Below are positions 7,598 to 15,475 of a stretch of DNA of 61,601 nt, one piece after another. This stretch comes from Dendronalium phyllosphericum CENA369 (GTDB lineage Bacteria > Cyanobacteriota > Cyanobacteriia > Cyanobacteriales > Nostocaceae), in NCBI RefSeq assembly GCF_016056275.1, contig NZ_JAECZA010000280.1:1-61601 (forward strand), written 5' to 3'. Every line of letters begins with the position of its first letter. The first letter of the stretch is position 1. Below the pieces are notes generated by a model. That model did no database searches. It was not told where the DNA came from and saw only the letters and a list, made by a program, of their open reading frames with translations. Position numbers and translations under genes: made by a program.

Positions 7598-10500
7598 TTA
7601 TCTAGGTAAATCTATGCCTGTAACAGCGATCGCTCCAGCAATGGCACTAGCTACTAAAGATGTAATAGCTGTACCAAATAACCACCAAGCAGCTCTTGCA
7701 ACAGTTTTCTTAGTTTCTTGGGCTTGTTTTTTAGCTTGCTCGCGAATCGCTTTCAGGCGTTTTTGCGCTTCTTGCTGGATGCGTTCGGCTTGATGCAATA
7801 CTCCATCTCGCGCCGTTTCTATTTGGTTGATAATGCGGTTGGCATCCTCTGGGGAAATATCCTCACGAGAACTGAGGACGGCTACTAAAGTGTCGCGATC
7901 GAATTCACTGAGGCGATCGCGCAAGGCCTCGAATCCCACTTGTGGATCGTCAAACAATTTAGCAAAGTCTTGTTTGATGCCTTCGTAGTTGAGTTCTGGA
8001 CGCTCTAGGGAGTTGAGATAGTCACGTACTCTACCAAAAATTCCATCGATCGCAGATTGCAACCTTTGCTGAATTTGCTGAAATTGTTCCACAATCGAGT
8101 TACGCACAGATTCGATGCGATCTGCTATTTGGTTAGCTTCTTCTTCGGAAATATCCTCACGTTGAGATAACAGTGACACAAGTGTAGAACGGTCAATTTT
8201 AGAGAGGCGATCGCCTAAATTTCCAATTCCCAATCGTGGATCTTGCACTATTAATTGCAAATCGCGCTTGATACCTTCGGGATTGAGTTCTTCTTTATTA
8301 GTGTGACGCAGATAGTTTTCCAGATTTGCTTGAAAATCTGCAACTCGTTGAGCGGTACGATTTGCCAAACGTTGCGGCGCTTTGACAATGCTACGAATCG
8401 ACTCTTGTACTCGATCTATAACCTGATTAACTTGTTCCTCGCTTAAATCTCCACGTTGGCTGAGAAGTTTCACTAAGGTTTCTCGATCGACTTGTGACAA
8501 GCGATCGCGCAACGCCGCAGCACCCTCTTTTGGATCTACCAACAATCTTTGCAAATCTTGCTTGATACCTTCTGGGTTGAGTTCTTCGAGGTTGGTATTG
8601 CGGAGATATTCAGCGAGTGCTTTTGTAGTTTGCTCGTATTGTTCTTTTGCTTGTTGCGGTGCTTGCAAAACACTATCTCGCACTGATTCTAGGGTATCAA
8701 GGGTTTGATTTACTTGTTCTTCGCTCAAATCTTGCCGCCCAGAAAGCAACCGCACTAATGTATCGCGGTCAAATTGCGAAAGGCGCGATCGCAGCAGGTT
8801 AATTCCGGCTTGTGGATCTTCTAGTAAAACTTTAAACTCGCGTTTGATAGCTTCCGGATTCAATTCTTCTTTATTGGTATTCCGCAGATATTCTTCTACT
8901 CTTTGCCGCAGTTCGTTAGCTTTAGTTGTTGCTTGTTCTTGCAGTTCTCTGGCACGATTCAAGACGCGATCGCGAGTACCTTCCAGTTGACCAATAATAT
9001 TATTAGCTTCTTCTTCGCTGATATCTTGACGTTGCTGAAGAACTTGTACCAGAGTGTTGCGATCGATTTGGGATAAGCTAGCCTGTAAATCTGCAAAACC
9101 AGCTTCTGGTTCTTCCAACAATTTGGCAAAGTCTTGCCCAATAGCTTCGGAATTGAGTTGTTCTTTTCCTGTCGTCCGCAGATAATTTTCGATGCGGGTG
9201 TGGAAGTCTTGGCTTTTTTCCCGTGCTTGTGATTGTTGTACGAGTTCTAAAACTTCTTGGCGGATAGTTTCCATTTGCTGGGAAATTTCTTTAACTCTGG
9301 CTTCGCTGATATCACCTCGCTGTGTCAGTAAGTTCACAAAATATTCTTGGTTTAGTTCTTGCAATTCCCGTGCGATAATTGCGGGGTCTGCATTTTGGTC
9401 ATAAATAATTTCTTGGAATTCATCACTAACGGTAATCCGATTGAAATGCCAAGGAAAAGAATTCACTATGTAGTCTTCTACATCTGCTTTAATAGTATTC
9501 GAGGTTGGTTGTGGCAACTTTTGAGATATTTGTTCGTTAGTTTTATCTGCAAATTTTTGCAGTTCTTGGGTAATTTTATCGACATCTATATCTTGAACGT
9601 TTTCTTTCAATTTTTGCAGTTGATTCGTAATTTTTCCGATATCAATATCTGAGACGTTTATTCTATTTAAGACGGCTGGTACAGCAGCACCTAAACCATA
9701 TTGGATAGTTTGCTTGATTACACCATTGCTGCCATTGCCATTTTTTCTAGTTGTAACTAGTTCTTGAAGGCGATCGCCTAAATTTTCTGAGTTTAATTCT
9801 TCCGGGGTAGCAGACTTAAGCAAATTAATTACTCGTTCTGTCGGATTTTTGCTAGATGTAGCTTGTTGCCAAGCATCTTCTAGTCGGTCGGCGATTTTAT
9901 TGATATTATCTTTTGATAAACTTGTCCGACTGCTGACTAAATCTACAAACGTTTGGCGGTTAATATTTTGTAGCAGATTGTTGTCGGCGAGCGATTGTAA
10001 ATCTACATCACTCAAAATCTTGTCAAATTGACGGCCAATTTCATCTAAATTTAGCTGAGGTGTCGGTAAAGAAGCCAAGGATTGTTGTAGCGTATTACTA
10101 ATGTTTTCTGGAGTGAAACCTGAAGTTAACTCTCGCCGCACTGCTGCTGTCACATCTTCAGCAGTAGAAACAATCTGTTGTTTTGCACTATTAGCGCCGA
10201 TGCCACTACTAGCTACACCCATCAAACTTTGTAAGCCAGAAGTGGTTGTACTAATAATAGAACTAATTAAGGAGCCTGCTGCCGAAGAACCCAACCAAAC
10301 TACTAATGCGAAATAAGTAGACCAAATGACAACACCAATAATTGCTCCTAAAACTGCACTTTCAATTACAGTAAGTTTTACCGCCAAAAAACAAGCACTG
10401 AATAACGCAATAGTAGCGGTTACTAGCGCCCAAGAACCAACTTTAGCTTCAATTTTACGAACACTTTTGCCCCAAGTTTCTGAATCATTATCGGAAGACG

Positions 10501-10726
10501 AATCATCTCCCCAAGATGAAATTCCTACAGCAACTGAAAAATTAGTTAATAGGAATTGAAAGGCAAATGCCATGACAGTTCCGGCTAATAGTGCCACTAA
10601 AAAGTTAGAACTAGATAAAACAAATGATCCTGCTTCTATAGGTAGAATCTCTGGGACTTTATTGATAGGTGCTATTCCCAAAGAGAAATTTAGCAGTCCC
10701 AAAATCTTTTCAAATTCTTGTAACAT
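7598..10726 (-). CDS. Giant unrecognised membrane protein with about seven internal repeats
   Basis: 1042 residues from ATG 10726, which has AGGA about 8 bases upstream. An ATG 33 bases further up (10759) lacks a Shine-Dalgarno sequence. Three probable membrane spans lie at about residues 35-70, 97-121 and 124-160 (LVALLAGTVMAFAFQFLL; WALVTATIALFSACFLAV). One C-terminal span precedes TGIDLPR. Between them lie about seven repeats of roughly 105 residues. The consensus is EELNPEGIKQDLQRLL-DP-G, RDRLSQVDRETLVKLLSQR and DLSEEQVNQVIDR, joined by charged helical, possibly coiled-coil linkers. The last four copies are the most alike. I do not recognise a named family. The plan suggests a long helical rod anchored at both ends in a membrane. 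It is divergent from the stress-protein gene at 11105 and has its own terminator. Confidence 0.8.
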   Translation of the reverse strand: MLQEFEKILGLLNFSLGIAPINKVPEILPIEAGSFVLSSSNFLVALLAGTVMAFAFQFLLTNFSVAVGISSWGDDSSSDNDSETWGKSVRKIEAKVGSWALVTATIALFSACFLAVKLTVIESAVLGAIIGVVIWSTYFALVVWLGSSAAGSLISSIISTTTSGLQSLMGVASSGIGANSAKQQIVSTAEDVTAAVRRELTSGFTPENISNTLQQSLASLPTPQLNLDEIGRQFDKILSDVDLQSLADNNLLQNINRQTFVDLVSSRTSLSKDNINKIADRLEDAWQQATSSKNPTERVINLLKSATPEELNSENLGDRLQELVTTRKNGNGSNGVIKQTIQYGLGAAVPAVLNRINVSDIDIGKITNQLQKLKENVQDIDVDKITQELQKFADKTNEQISQKLPQPTSNTIKADVEDYIVNSFPWHFNRITVSDEFQEIIYDQNADPAIIARELQELNQEYFVNLLTQRGDISEARVKEISQQMETIRQEVLELVQQSQAREKSQDFHTRIENYLRTTGKEQLNSEAIGQDFAKLLEEPEAGFADLQASLSQIDRNTLVQVLQQRQDISEEEANNIIGQLEGTRDRVLNRARELQEQATTKANELRQRVEEYLRNTNKEELNPEAIKREFKVLLEDPQAGINLLRSRLSQFDRDTLVRLLSGRQDLSEEQVNQTLDTLESVRDSVLQAPQQAKEQYEQTTKALAEYLRNTNLEELNPEGIKQDLQRLLVDPKEGAAALRDRLSQVDRETLVKLLSQRGDLSEEQVNQVIDRVQESIRSIVKAPQRLANRTAQRVADFQANLENYLRHTNKEELNPEGIKRDLQLIVQDPRLGIGNLGDRLSKIDRSTLVSLLSQREDISEEEANQIADRIESVRNSIVEQFQQIQQRLQSAIDGIFGRVRDYLNSLERPELNYEGIKQDFAKLFDDPQVGFEALRDRLSEFDRDTLVAVLSSREDISPEDANRIINQIETARDGVLHQAERIQQEAQKRLKAIREQAKKQAQETKKTVARAAWWLFGTAITSLVASAIAGAIAVTGIDLPR

Positions 10727-11104
10727 CGTATTTTTCCTGTTACTTAATGGATTAAACACTCATTAACGTAACATAAATAAATACTATTTATAAGAAATTT
10801 TTATCTAATCGTATCTATTAAAATGATAGCTCGGAGTTATCGGAACTCGAATATTAATTTTGAGATATTCATACTTCAGGAAGATTTTGCTATTTACATA
10901 AGTATAAAAAGCGAATTTTAATATTTTAGATAATTCATTTACTTTGGTCTTGGATGTTAAAAAACATACCTATATCTAATGATAGAGATATAATTATGTC
11001 ATGCGATTGATGAAAAATAGATATAAATTTGCTTCAATTCTTCTTTAGGGAATAACATCAATTATTTTTTGTAAATTGATTATGTTTTTGTAGGAGAAGA
11101 AAGC
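10727..11104. promoter_or_regulatory. Divergent promoter region
   Basis: 378 AT-rich bases between two divergent genes. AGGAGAAGAAAGC directly before the ATG at 11105 is a strong ribosome binding site for the plus-strand gene. AGGA before 10726 serves the minus-strand gene. I cannot fix -10 or -35 boxes with confidence. Confidence 0.45.
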
Positions 11105-12703
11105 ATGGTAGTAGGTGTAAGAAGACGTGCTATAGGTGTTTTTTCCAATCGCAGTGATGTTGAGAAAGCACTGCATGAATTAAGAAGCTCTGGCTTTTCA
11201 ATGGATAGGATTTCTGTCATTGCCAGAGATACAGATAGCAGAGATAATATTGCTGGTGCTCCAGTCCAAGAACGGGTTGGCGATAAAGCTGACGAAGGTG
11301 CAACAGTAGGGGCAGTTTCTGGCGGTGTTTTGGGTGGTTTAACTGGTTTATTAGTTGGTCTTGGCACTTTAGCGATTCCAGGAATTGGGCCAATCATGCT
11401 TGCAGGAGCAGCGGCAACGACTCTAGCTACAACTTTGGCTGGTGCTGGTATTGGTGCAGCGGCTGGTAGTTTGATCGGAGCATTGATTGGTTTAGGAATA
11501 CCCGAAGAGCGAGCCAGAGTTTACAACGAACGAGTTGAACGAGGACACTATCTAGTCATCGTAGACGGTACAGATGCAGAAATTGCGACAGCGGAAGCAA
11601 TTTTCAACAGATATGGTGTCGAAGAATTTGGTGTTTATGATAATCCCAATAGCGAATATCCTACTGGCGATTTCACGAATCAAGATGTGACTTCTAGTAA
11701 ACATGCCATAGGTTACTTTTCTCATCTCCAAGATGCAGAAGCAGCAATCAAAGATTTACGAAATGCGGGCTTTCCTTTGAGCCAAATCTCATTAATTCAT
11801 CGGGAACCTTTGCAAAGGGAATCCTTTGTAGGCGTTAATGTCAGCAATCGCTTTGACCCTACGAGATGGGGGCTACCTGATTCGCGCACTCACTTCTACA
11901 ACGAGCGGATTAATCAAGGGGACTATATTGTTGCCGTTAGTGGTACAGATGTTGACATCCAACGTGCGGCAGCAATTCTCAGCCGTCATGGAATTCAACA
12001 GTGGCAAATTTATAGCCCAGGCGAAGGCGATCGCATTACCACTTCCCATACAACCAAACGGGCGATTGGTGCATTTCCGCATCGCCGAGACGCAGAAGCA
12101 GCACTGGGCGAACTCCGAGATGCTGGTTTTCCCTTGACCCAAGTTTCGTTGATTGGTAAAGATACTGACGGTATCAACACCACCGATCTCAATAGAAATG
12201 TTGGTACGGGAAATAAAGCAGACGAAGGAGCTAAAGCTGGAGCGGCTACAGGCGGCGCATTAGGCGGTTTAGGCGGCTTATTAGTTGGGCTTGGTGCTTT
12301 AGCAATTCCCGGAATTGGCCCCGTGATTGCGGGTGGTGCTCTTGCAACTGCCTTAGCAACAACCGTAGCTGGCGGTGCTATCGGTGCAGCAGCTGGCGGT
12401 ATTGTTGGTGGCCTTGTTGGTTTGGGCATTCCTGAAGATCGGGCGCGAGTTTATAACGATCGCTTGCAAAAAGGCGACTATTTAGTAATCATTGATGGTA
12501 CGGAAGCTGAAATCCATCACGCTGAAGCAATTCTTAAACGTCGAGGCATTCAAGAATATGCCATCTATGACGCTAATGATATAAACAGGGAGCATCGCCA
12601 AGGTATTGACTACCCCGATCGCACAACGCCCGTTTACTCTGGTACAGGCGATCGTGAAGACCCTTCCGTTGTGATTGTCGATCGTCGAGATCCAAAAATC
12701 TAA
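11105..12703 (+). CDS. Triple YflT/GSP17M-like general stress protein with two glycine-zipper segments
   Basis: 532 residues. Three copies of a small alpha/beta module (RRAIGVFSNRSDVEKALHEL, KHAIGYFSHLQDAEAAIKDL, KRAIGAFPHRRDAEAALGEL) resemble the general stress protein 17M/YflT domain. Each is followed by a downstream strand-helix part: GHYLVIVDGTDAEIATAEAI or its equivalent. In modules 1 and 3 a Gly/Ala-rich hydrophobic segment (GALGGLGGLLVGLGALAIPG type) is inserted between the halves. It ends in GLGIPE-(E/D)RARVYN and looks like a membrane-inserting glycine zipper. Module 2 has only a short linker there. The protein probably associates with a membrane. Start and ribosome binding site are clear. 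The function in stress is inferred from the family name only. Confidence 0.85.
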   Translation: MVVGVRRRAIGVFSNRSDVEKALHELRSSGFSMDRISVIARDTDSRDNIAGAPVQERVGDKADEGATVGAVSGGVLGGLTGLLVGLGTLAIPGIGPIMLAGAAATTLATTLAGAGIGAAAGSLIGALIGLGIPEERARVYNERVERGHYLVIVDGTDAEIATAEAIFNRYGVEEFGVYDNPNSEYPTGDFTNQDVTSSKHAIGYFSHLQDAEAAIKDLRNAGFPLSQISLIHREPLQRESFVGVNVSNRFDPTRWGLPDSRTHFYNERINQGDYIVAVSGTDVDIQRAAAILSRHGIQQWQIYSPGEGDRITTSHTTKRAIGAFPHRRDAEAALGELRDAGFPLTQVSLIGKDTDGINTTDLNRNVGTGNKADEGAKAGAATGGALGGLGGLLVGLGALAIPGIGPVIAGGALATALATTVAGGAIGAAAGGIVGGLVGLGIPEDRARVYNDRLQKGDYLVIIDGTEAEIHHAEAILKRRGIQEYAIYDANDINREHRQGIDYPDRTTPVYSGTGDREDPSVVIVDRRDPKI

Positions 12704-12744
12704 CGCAAGTTAGTTTTTCGTCAGGATAATTCATCCCGATCGTA

Positions 12745-12770
12745 GGAGCAAGACTACAAAAGCTTGCTCC
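12745..12770. terminator. Hairpin after the stress-protein gene
   Basis: GGAGCAAG pairs with CTTGCTCC around a 10-base loop, 42 bp after the stop codon. CGATCG-like sequence flanks both sides. No T-tract follows, so it may be a processing or stability hairpin rather than an intrinsic terminator. Confidence 0.45.
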
Positions 12771-12802
12771 CGATCGCAACTACAACCATTGACTAAGCCC
12801 CA

Positions 12803-12962
12803 TTGGGGCAGGGTGTGGGGTGTAGGTGTGGGGGAAGAGATAGCCCCAACAACCGTATTGATACAATCCTAAGCTTTTTAAGACGATGGCATTGGTGGGG
12901 GTTACAAGCCCCCAGATACTGCCGTCTTCACTACACCCTACCCCCGACCCCCAACACCCTGT
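12803..12962. repeat. Inverted-repeat-bounded GTGTGGGG element, copy 1
   Basis: The left arm CAGGGTGTGGGGTGTAG (from about 12810) is mirrored on the right by CTACACCCTACCCCC...CAACACCCTG (12932-12962). The interior contains a TGGGGG/CCCCCA hairpin. Matching arms occur at 58069-58182, and a related fragment occurs at 1-30 inside the ppsA frame. It fills most of the 310-bp gap between genes. Apart from the hairpin above, nothing else was seen there. Confidence 0.55.
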
Positions 12963-13013
12963 TGCTGACAAATTCTAAAACTTTTACTTGGCGAGCGAGA
13001 ATTAATTAAACCT

Positions 13014-13487
13014 ATGCAAAAGCTAACTCCTTTCTTAATTAGTTGTCTTTTGGTTTTTGGTGCTGCTGCTTGTGAAAATCCTTCTAAAACAAGTGAGTCT
13101 GCACCTAATAACTCTAATCAAGCAGCACAAACACCAGATACTAAGGCAACAGAAGCTGCTCAACAAGATGCTCAAAGTGAAGTTCGCAGAAGACAATTAA
13201 ATGAGGATATTCGTGCCCGCGAACAAAGAAATAATACTACTGGCGGCGATACAGATAGAGCCAAAGGCGATTTAGCAAGTGAAGTTCGTTCTAAGCTAGA
13301 AGCTAATATACCCAATGGTCAACTAACAGTTGATGCCCAAAAAGATGGAACTGTGACAGTGGGAGGAACTGTAACTAATCAGCAACAACTAGCTAAAATT
13401 GAAACTTTATCAAAGGAAATTAAAGGTGTCAAAAATGTAGTTGTTAAAGCTACAGTTGCTCAACCAGCAAACAAAACGAAACCATAA
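13014..13487 (+). CDS. BON-domain lipoprotein
   Basis: 157 residues. MQKLTPFLISCLLVFGAAAC followed by ENPSK is a lipoprotein signal with Cys20 as the lipidated residue, so the protein is predicted to be anchored in a membrane facing the periplasm. A polar Asn/Gln/Ala-rich linker (about 22-85) precedes one BON domain (about 87-148: DLASEVRSKLEANIPNGQLT, then VGGTVTNQQQL, IKGVKNVV). BON domains bind phospholipid or peptidoglycan-associated surfaces and protect the envelope during osmotic stress in OsmY-like proteins. It lies between two other probable stress or membrane genes, which supports an envelope role. No clear Shine-Dalgarno is visible. The domain call is confident; the function is inferred. 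Confidence 0.85.
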   Translation: MQKLTPFLISCLLVFGAAACENPSKTSESAPNNSNQAAQTPDTKATEAAQQDAQSEVRRRQLNEDIRAREQRNNTTGGDTDRAKGDLASEVRSKLEANIPNGQLTVDAQKDGTVTVGGTVTNQQQLAKIETLSKEIKGVKNVVVKATVAQPANKTKP

Positions 13488-13842
13488 TAAAACAGAGGGG
13501 AAAAGGTTAAAGGGAAAAGGGAAGAACAGGTCAGTCGCCCACAATTCTACTCGCTTTTTACCTTCCCCCCAATACTTCTTGATAAATCTGCGTCAGCTAA
13601 TTAAGCAATCTGGTCTTGGGGAACCCCCGCAAAGGGATGGCTCCCCAAGCAAAGTAAATTTTATAGAAACCAAACTATTTGCTACAATGGTATAAAAATC
13701 AGAATAGTTTATTTAAGTTGCGTAATTTACTATTCAATCTGAAATTCAAGTCTAAAAGTTTTTTCTATAATTCTACTTATTAGAATTGCACTTATTGATG
13801 TCAATTCAATAATCACAATCTTTGTGACTAAGATATAAAACC
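13488..13842. other. Spacer with purine-rich low-complexity DNA
   Basis: Contains a GGGGAAAAGGTTAAAGGGAAAAGGGAAG stretch near 13496 and a GGGGAACCCCCGCAAAGGGATGG GC-rich fragment near 13618 of the dispersed repeat type. I see no gene. The promoter of the CAAD gene is presumably in the AT-rich last 150 bp. Confidence 0.45.
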
Positions 13843-14277
13843 ATGGAAGCTCAACAACAGCAATTTGATTCTCCTAATACCTCTCCACCAGAAGCTTTGC
13901 TAGCACTAGAGAGTGCAGACAATCAAAATTTACCTAAACTCCCACCTGCCAAAGAACCTGAAACCCAATGGCAGCGAATTAGTCGAATAATTTCTGATTT
14001 TTTAGAGCAACTGCCTGAATACTTAGGTAATTTTTTTGAGACAAACAAACAGTCTTTGATTACTGTTGCTCTAATTTTCACCGCGATTGTTACAGTCAGA
14101 GTAGTGCTTGCATTGCTAGATGTCATTAATGATATTCCGCTATTTTCACCAATTTTTGAGTTGATTGGAATTAGTTATACAACTTGGTTTGTTTTCCGTT
14201 ATCTTCTCAAATCATCAACTCGTCAAGAATTAGCTGCTGAGATTCAATTACTCAAACAACAAATTACAGGTAAATAA
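13843..14277 (+). CDS. CAAD-domain thylakoid membrane protein
   Basis: 144 residues. The N-terminal 50 are polar and Pro/Glu-rich. An amphipathic segment (ISDFLEQLPEYLGNFFETNK) follows, then two transmembrane helices (LITVALIFTAIVTVRVVLAL and FSPIFELIGISYTTWFVFRY) and a basic amphipathic C-terminus (RQELAAEIQLLKQQITGK). This matches the CAAD domain. It was first described appended to some cyanobacterial aminoacyl-tRNA synthetases, where it tethers them to thylakoids, and is related to plant CURT1 proteins that bend thylakoid membranes. Here the domain stands alone, as is common. Thylakoid location and membrane shaping are inferred from the family. A terminator follows 60 bp downstream, so the gene is probably monocistronic. 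Confidence 0.85.
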   Translation: MEAQQQQFDSPNTSPPEALLALESADNQNLPKLPPAKEPETQWQRISRIISDFLEQLPEYLGNFFETNKQSLITVALIFTAIVTVRVVLALLDVINDIPLFSPIFELIGISYTTWFVFRYLLKSSTRQELAAEIQLLKQQITGK

Positions 14278-14336
14278 GTTGAACAATTACTCAAAAATAG
14301 CAACCATTTTTGATAGTAATAACTGAAATTAATCGC

Positions 14337-14368
14337 TCCCCGACTCTTTAAAAAGTTGGGGATTTTTT
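14337..14368 (+). terminator. Rho-independent terminator of the CAAD gene
   Basis: TCCCCGACT pairs with AGTTGGGGA (one G-T pair) around an eight-base loop, followed directly by TTTTTT. Confidence 0.85.
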
Positions 14369-14412
14369 ATAAAAAGTATAGTAATTGGCAGTTTATAATC
14401 ACTAACTTGGAA

Positions 14413-14573
14413 GAAGAATTCACCAAGTCACAATTCAGGAGTCAGAACGCTCTTCGTAGGGGATTCAGACCCACCATGCTCTTTAAGAACACGCTCATTT
14501 TCAATTTACTGGGGGAGCAAAAACGCCGTTTATTCATCCTTTAGTCGTCCAGAATACCCAAGCTGAATTCTTT
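14413..14573. repeat. Possible dispersed element with AAGAATTCA ends
   Basis: The left end AGAAGAATTCACC and the right end GCTGAATTCTTTT are inverted for about nine bases. The interior phrases GTCACAATTCAGGAGTCAGAA and TTTAGTCGTCCAGAATACC look like dispersed repeat sequences I associate with Nostocales genomes. Only one copy is in the window, so this rests on memory and the short inverted ends. Confidence 0.35.
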
Positions 14574-14807
14574 TTTGTTAAACAGAATATTTTATTTCTT
14601 AGAGAACCCTTATACTATGCTAATTGCGTATGGCATTTTAGCTCTACATCAAACTTAATTAATTTTTTGTATAAATTATATCAAAAGGTAGAGAAAAATA
14701 GTTAATTTTTTATTTAGAATCACTTCTCCAGATAGTTTATTTTTCAAAACGAACAGCCTAATCTAGTTGTCAAAGTTATCAAGGATTCTTTAACGAGGAC
14801 ATAATTT

Positions 14808-15215
14808 ATGGCTAATGATTCATTTAAAAAAGGTGTAGATTCATCCGAGCGAGCTGAAGTGGATACATATGACAGAGGTATTGTACCAGCTGAAACTGCT
14901 GCTCGTAGGGAAAGAGAAGGAGAACTATATAAAACACGTCCTACTGAAGAAAGAGAAGCAAGTGCATCTACCGACGATCAAACAGATACAGGTAGCATAA
15001 ACACCACAGATGGCTATACGGTAGATAAAGAAGGTTTGTTGAACAACTACGCAGTTGAGCCAGAAATGTACTATGAAGTACCAGGTGATGCACGAGCAGA
15101 AAACACAGAGGATACTGAAAACCGGATTGAGGAACTTGGAGAAATTAATGAAGATAAAGAAGGTGAATTAACAGATCGAGGCGACGAGCGTGGTAGAGGT
15201 CCGGGAGTAATCTAG
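14808..15215 (+). CDS. Acidic hydrophilic, probably disordered protein of unknown function
   Basis: 135 residues with almost no hydrophobic stretches and very rich in Glu, Asp, Thr and Arg (ETAARREREGELYKTRPTEE; GELTDRGDERGRGPGVI). It has no signal peptide, membrane span or cysteine. The composition resembles hydrophilins and other desiccation or osmotic-stress proteins, but I do not recognise a family. It follows three other genes of probable stress or envelope function on the same strand. A terminator hairpin lies about 30 bp after the stop, and its long AT-rich upstream region points to its own promoter. AACGAGGACATAATTT gives a GAGG about 10 bases before the ATG. Confidence 0.7.
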   Translation: MANDSFKKGVDSSERAEVDTYDRGIVPAETAARREREGELYKTRPTEEREASASTDDQTDTGSINTTDGYTVDKEGLLNNYAVEPEMYYEVPGDARAENTEDTENRIEELGEINEDKEGELTDRGDERGRGPGVI

Positions 15216-15243
15216 TCTGATTCTTTTAAGAAGAACTGTACTT

Positions 15244-15279
15244 GCGATGATGGGAAATAGAATCCTCGTCATCGCTTTT
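15244..15279 (+). terminator. Probable rho-independent terminator
   Basis: GCGATGA pairs with TCATCGC. An inner GGGA/TCCT pairing is possible, and TTTTGT follows. It lies 29 bp after the hydrophilic-protein gene. Confidence 0.6.
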
Positions 15280-15475
15280 GTATGGATAAATTTATTTTCT
15301 GGTCTGAAACATAGCTATTTTAGCGAATACCTCTCAACAAGCTGATGCGATCGCCTTTGTTATATCGTTACTCTAACAACAGTAGAATACTCATCGCTCA
15401 GTTCCTCTGAGTTCTGCGATCTGCTGCGGCTCAAAATCCAAAGGGGCAAGCTCAAGTGCCACATCATCAGGAATT

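Larger units (their letters stand above)
14278..14807. other. Spacer with terminator and a repeat fragment
   Basis: 530 bp. It contains the terminator at 14337-14368 and a probable dispersed repeat at about 14413-14573 bounded by GAATTC motifs. The last 230 bp are AT-rich and probably hold the promoter of the next gene. A 62-codon frame at 14356-14544 starts inside the terminator and is not credible. Confidence 0.5.
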
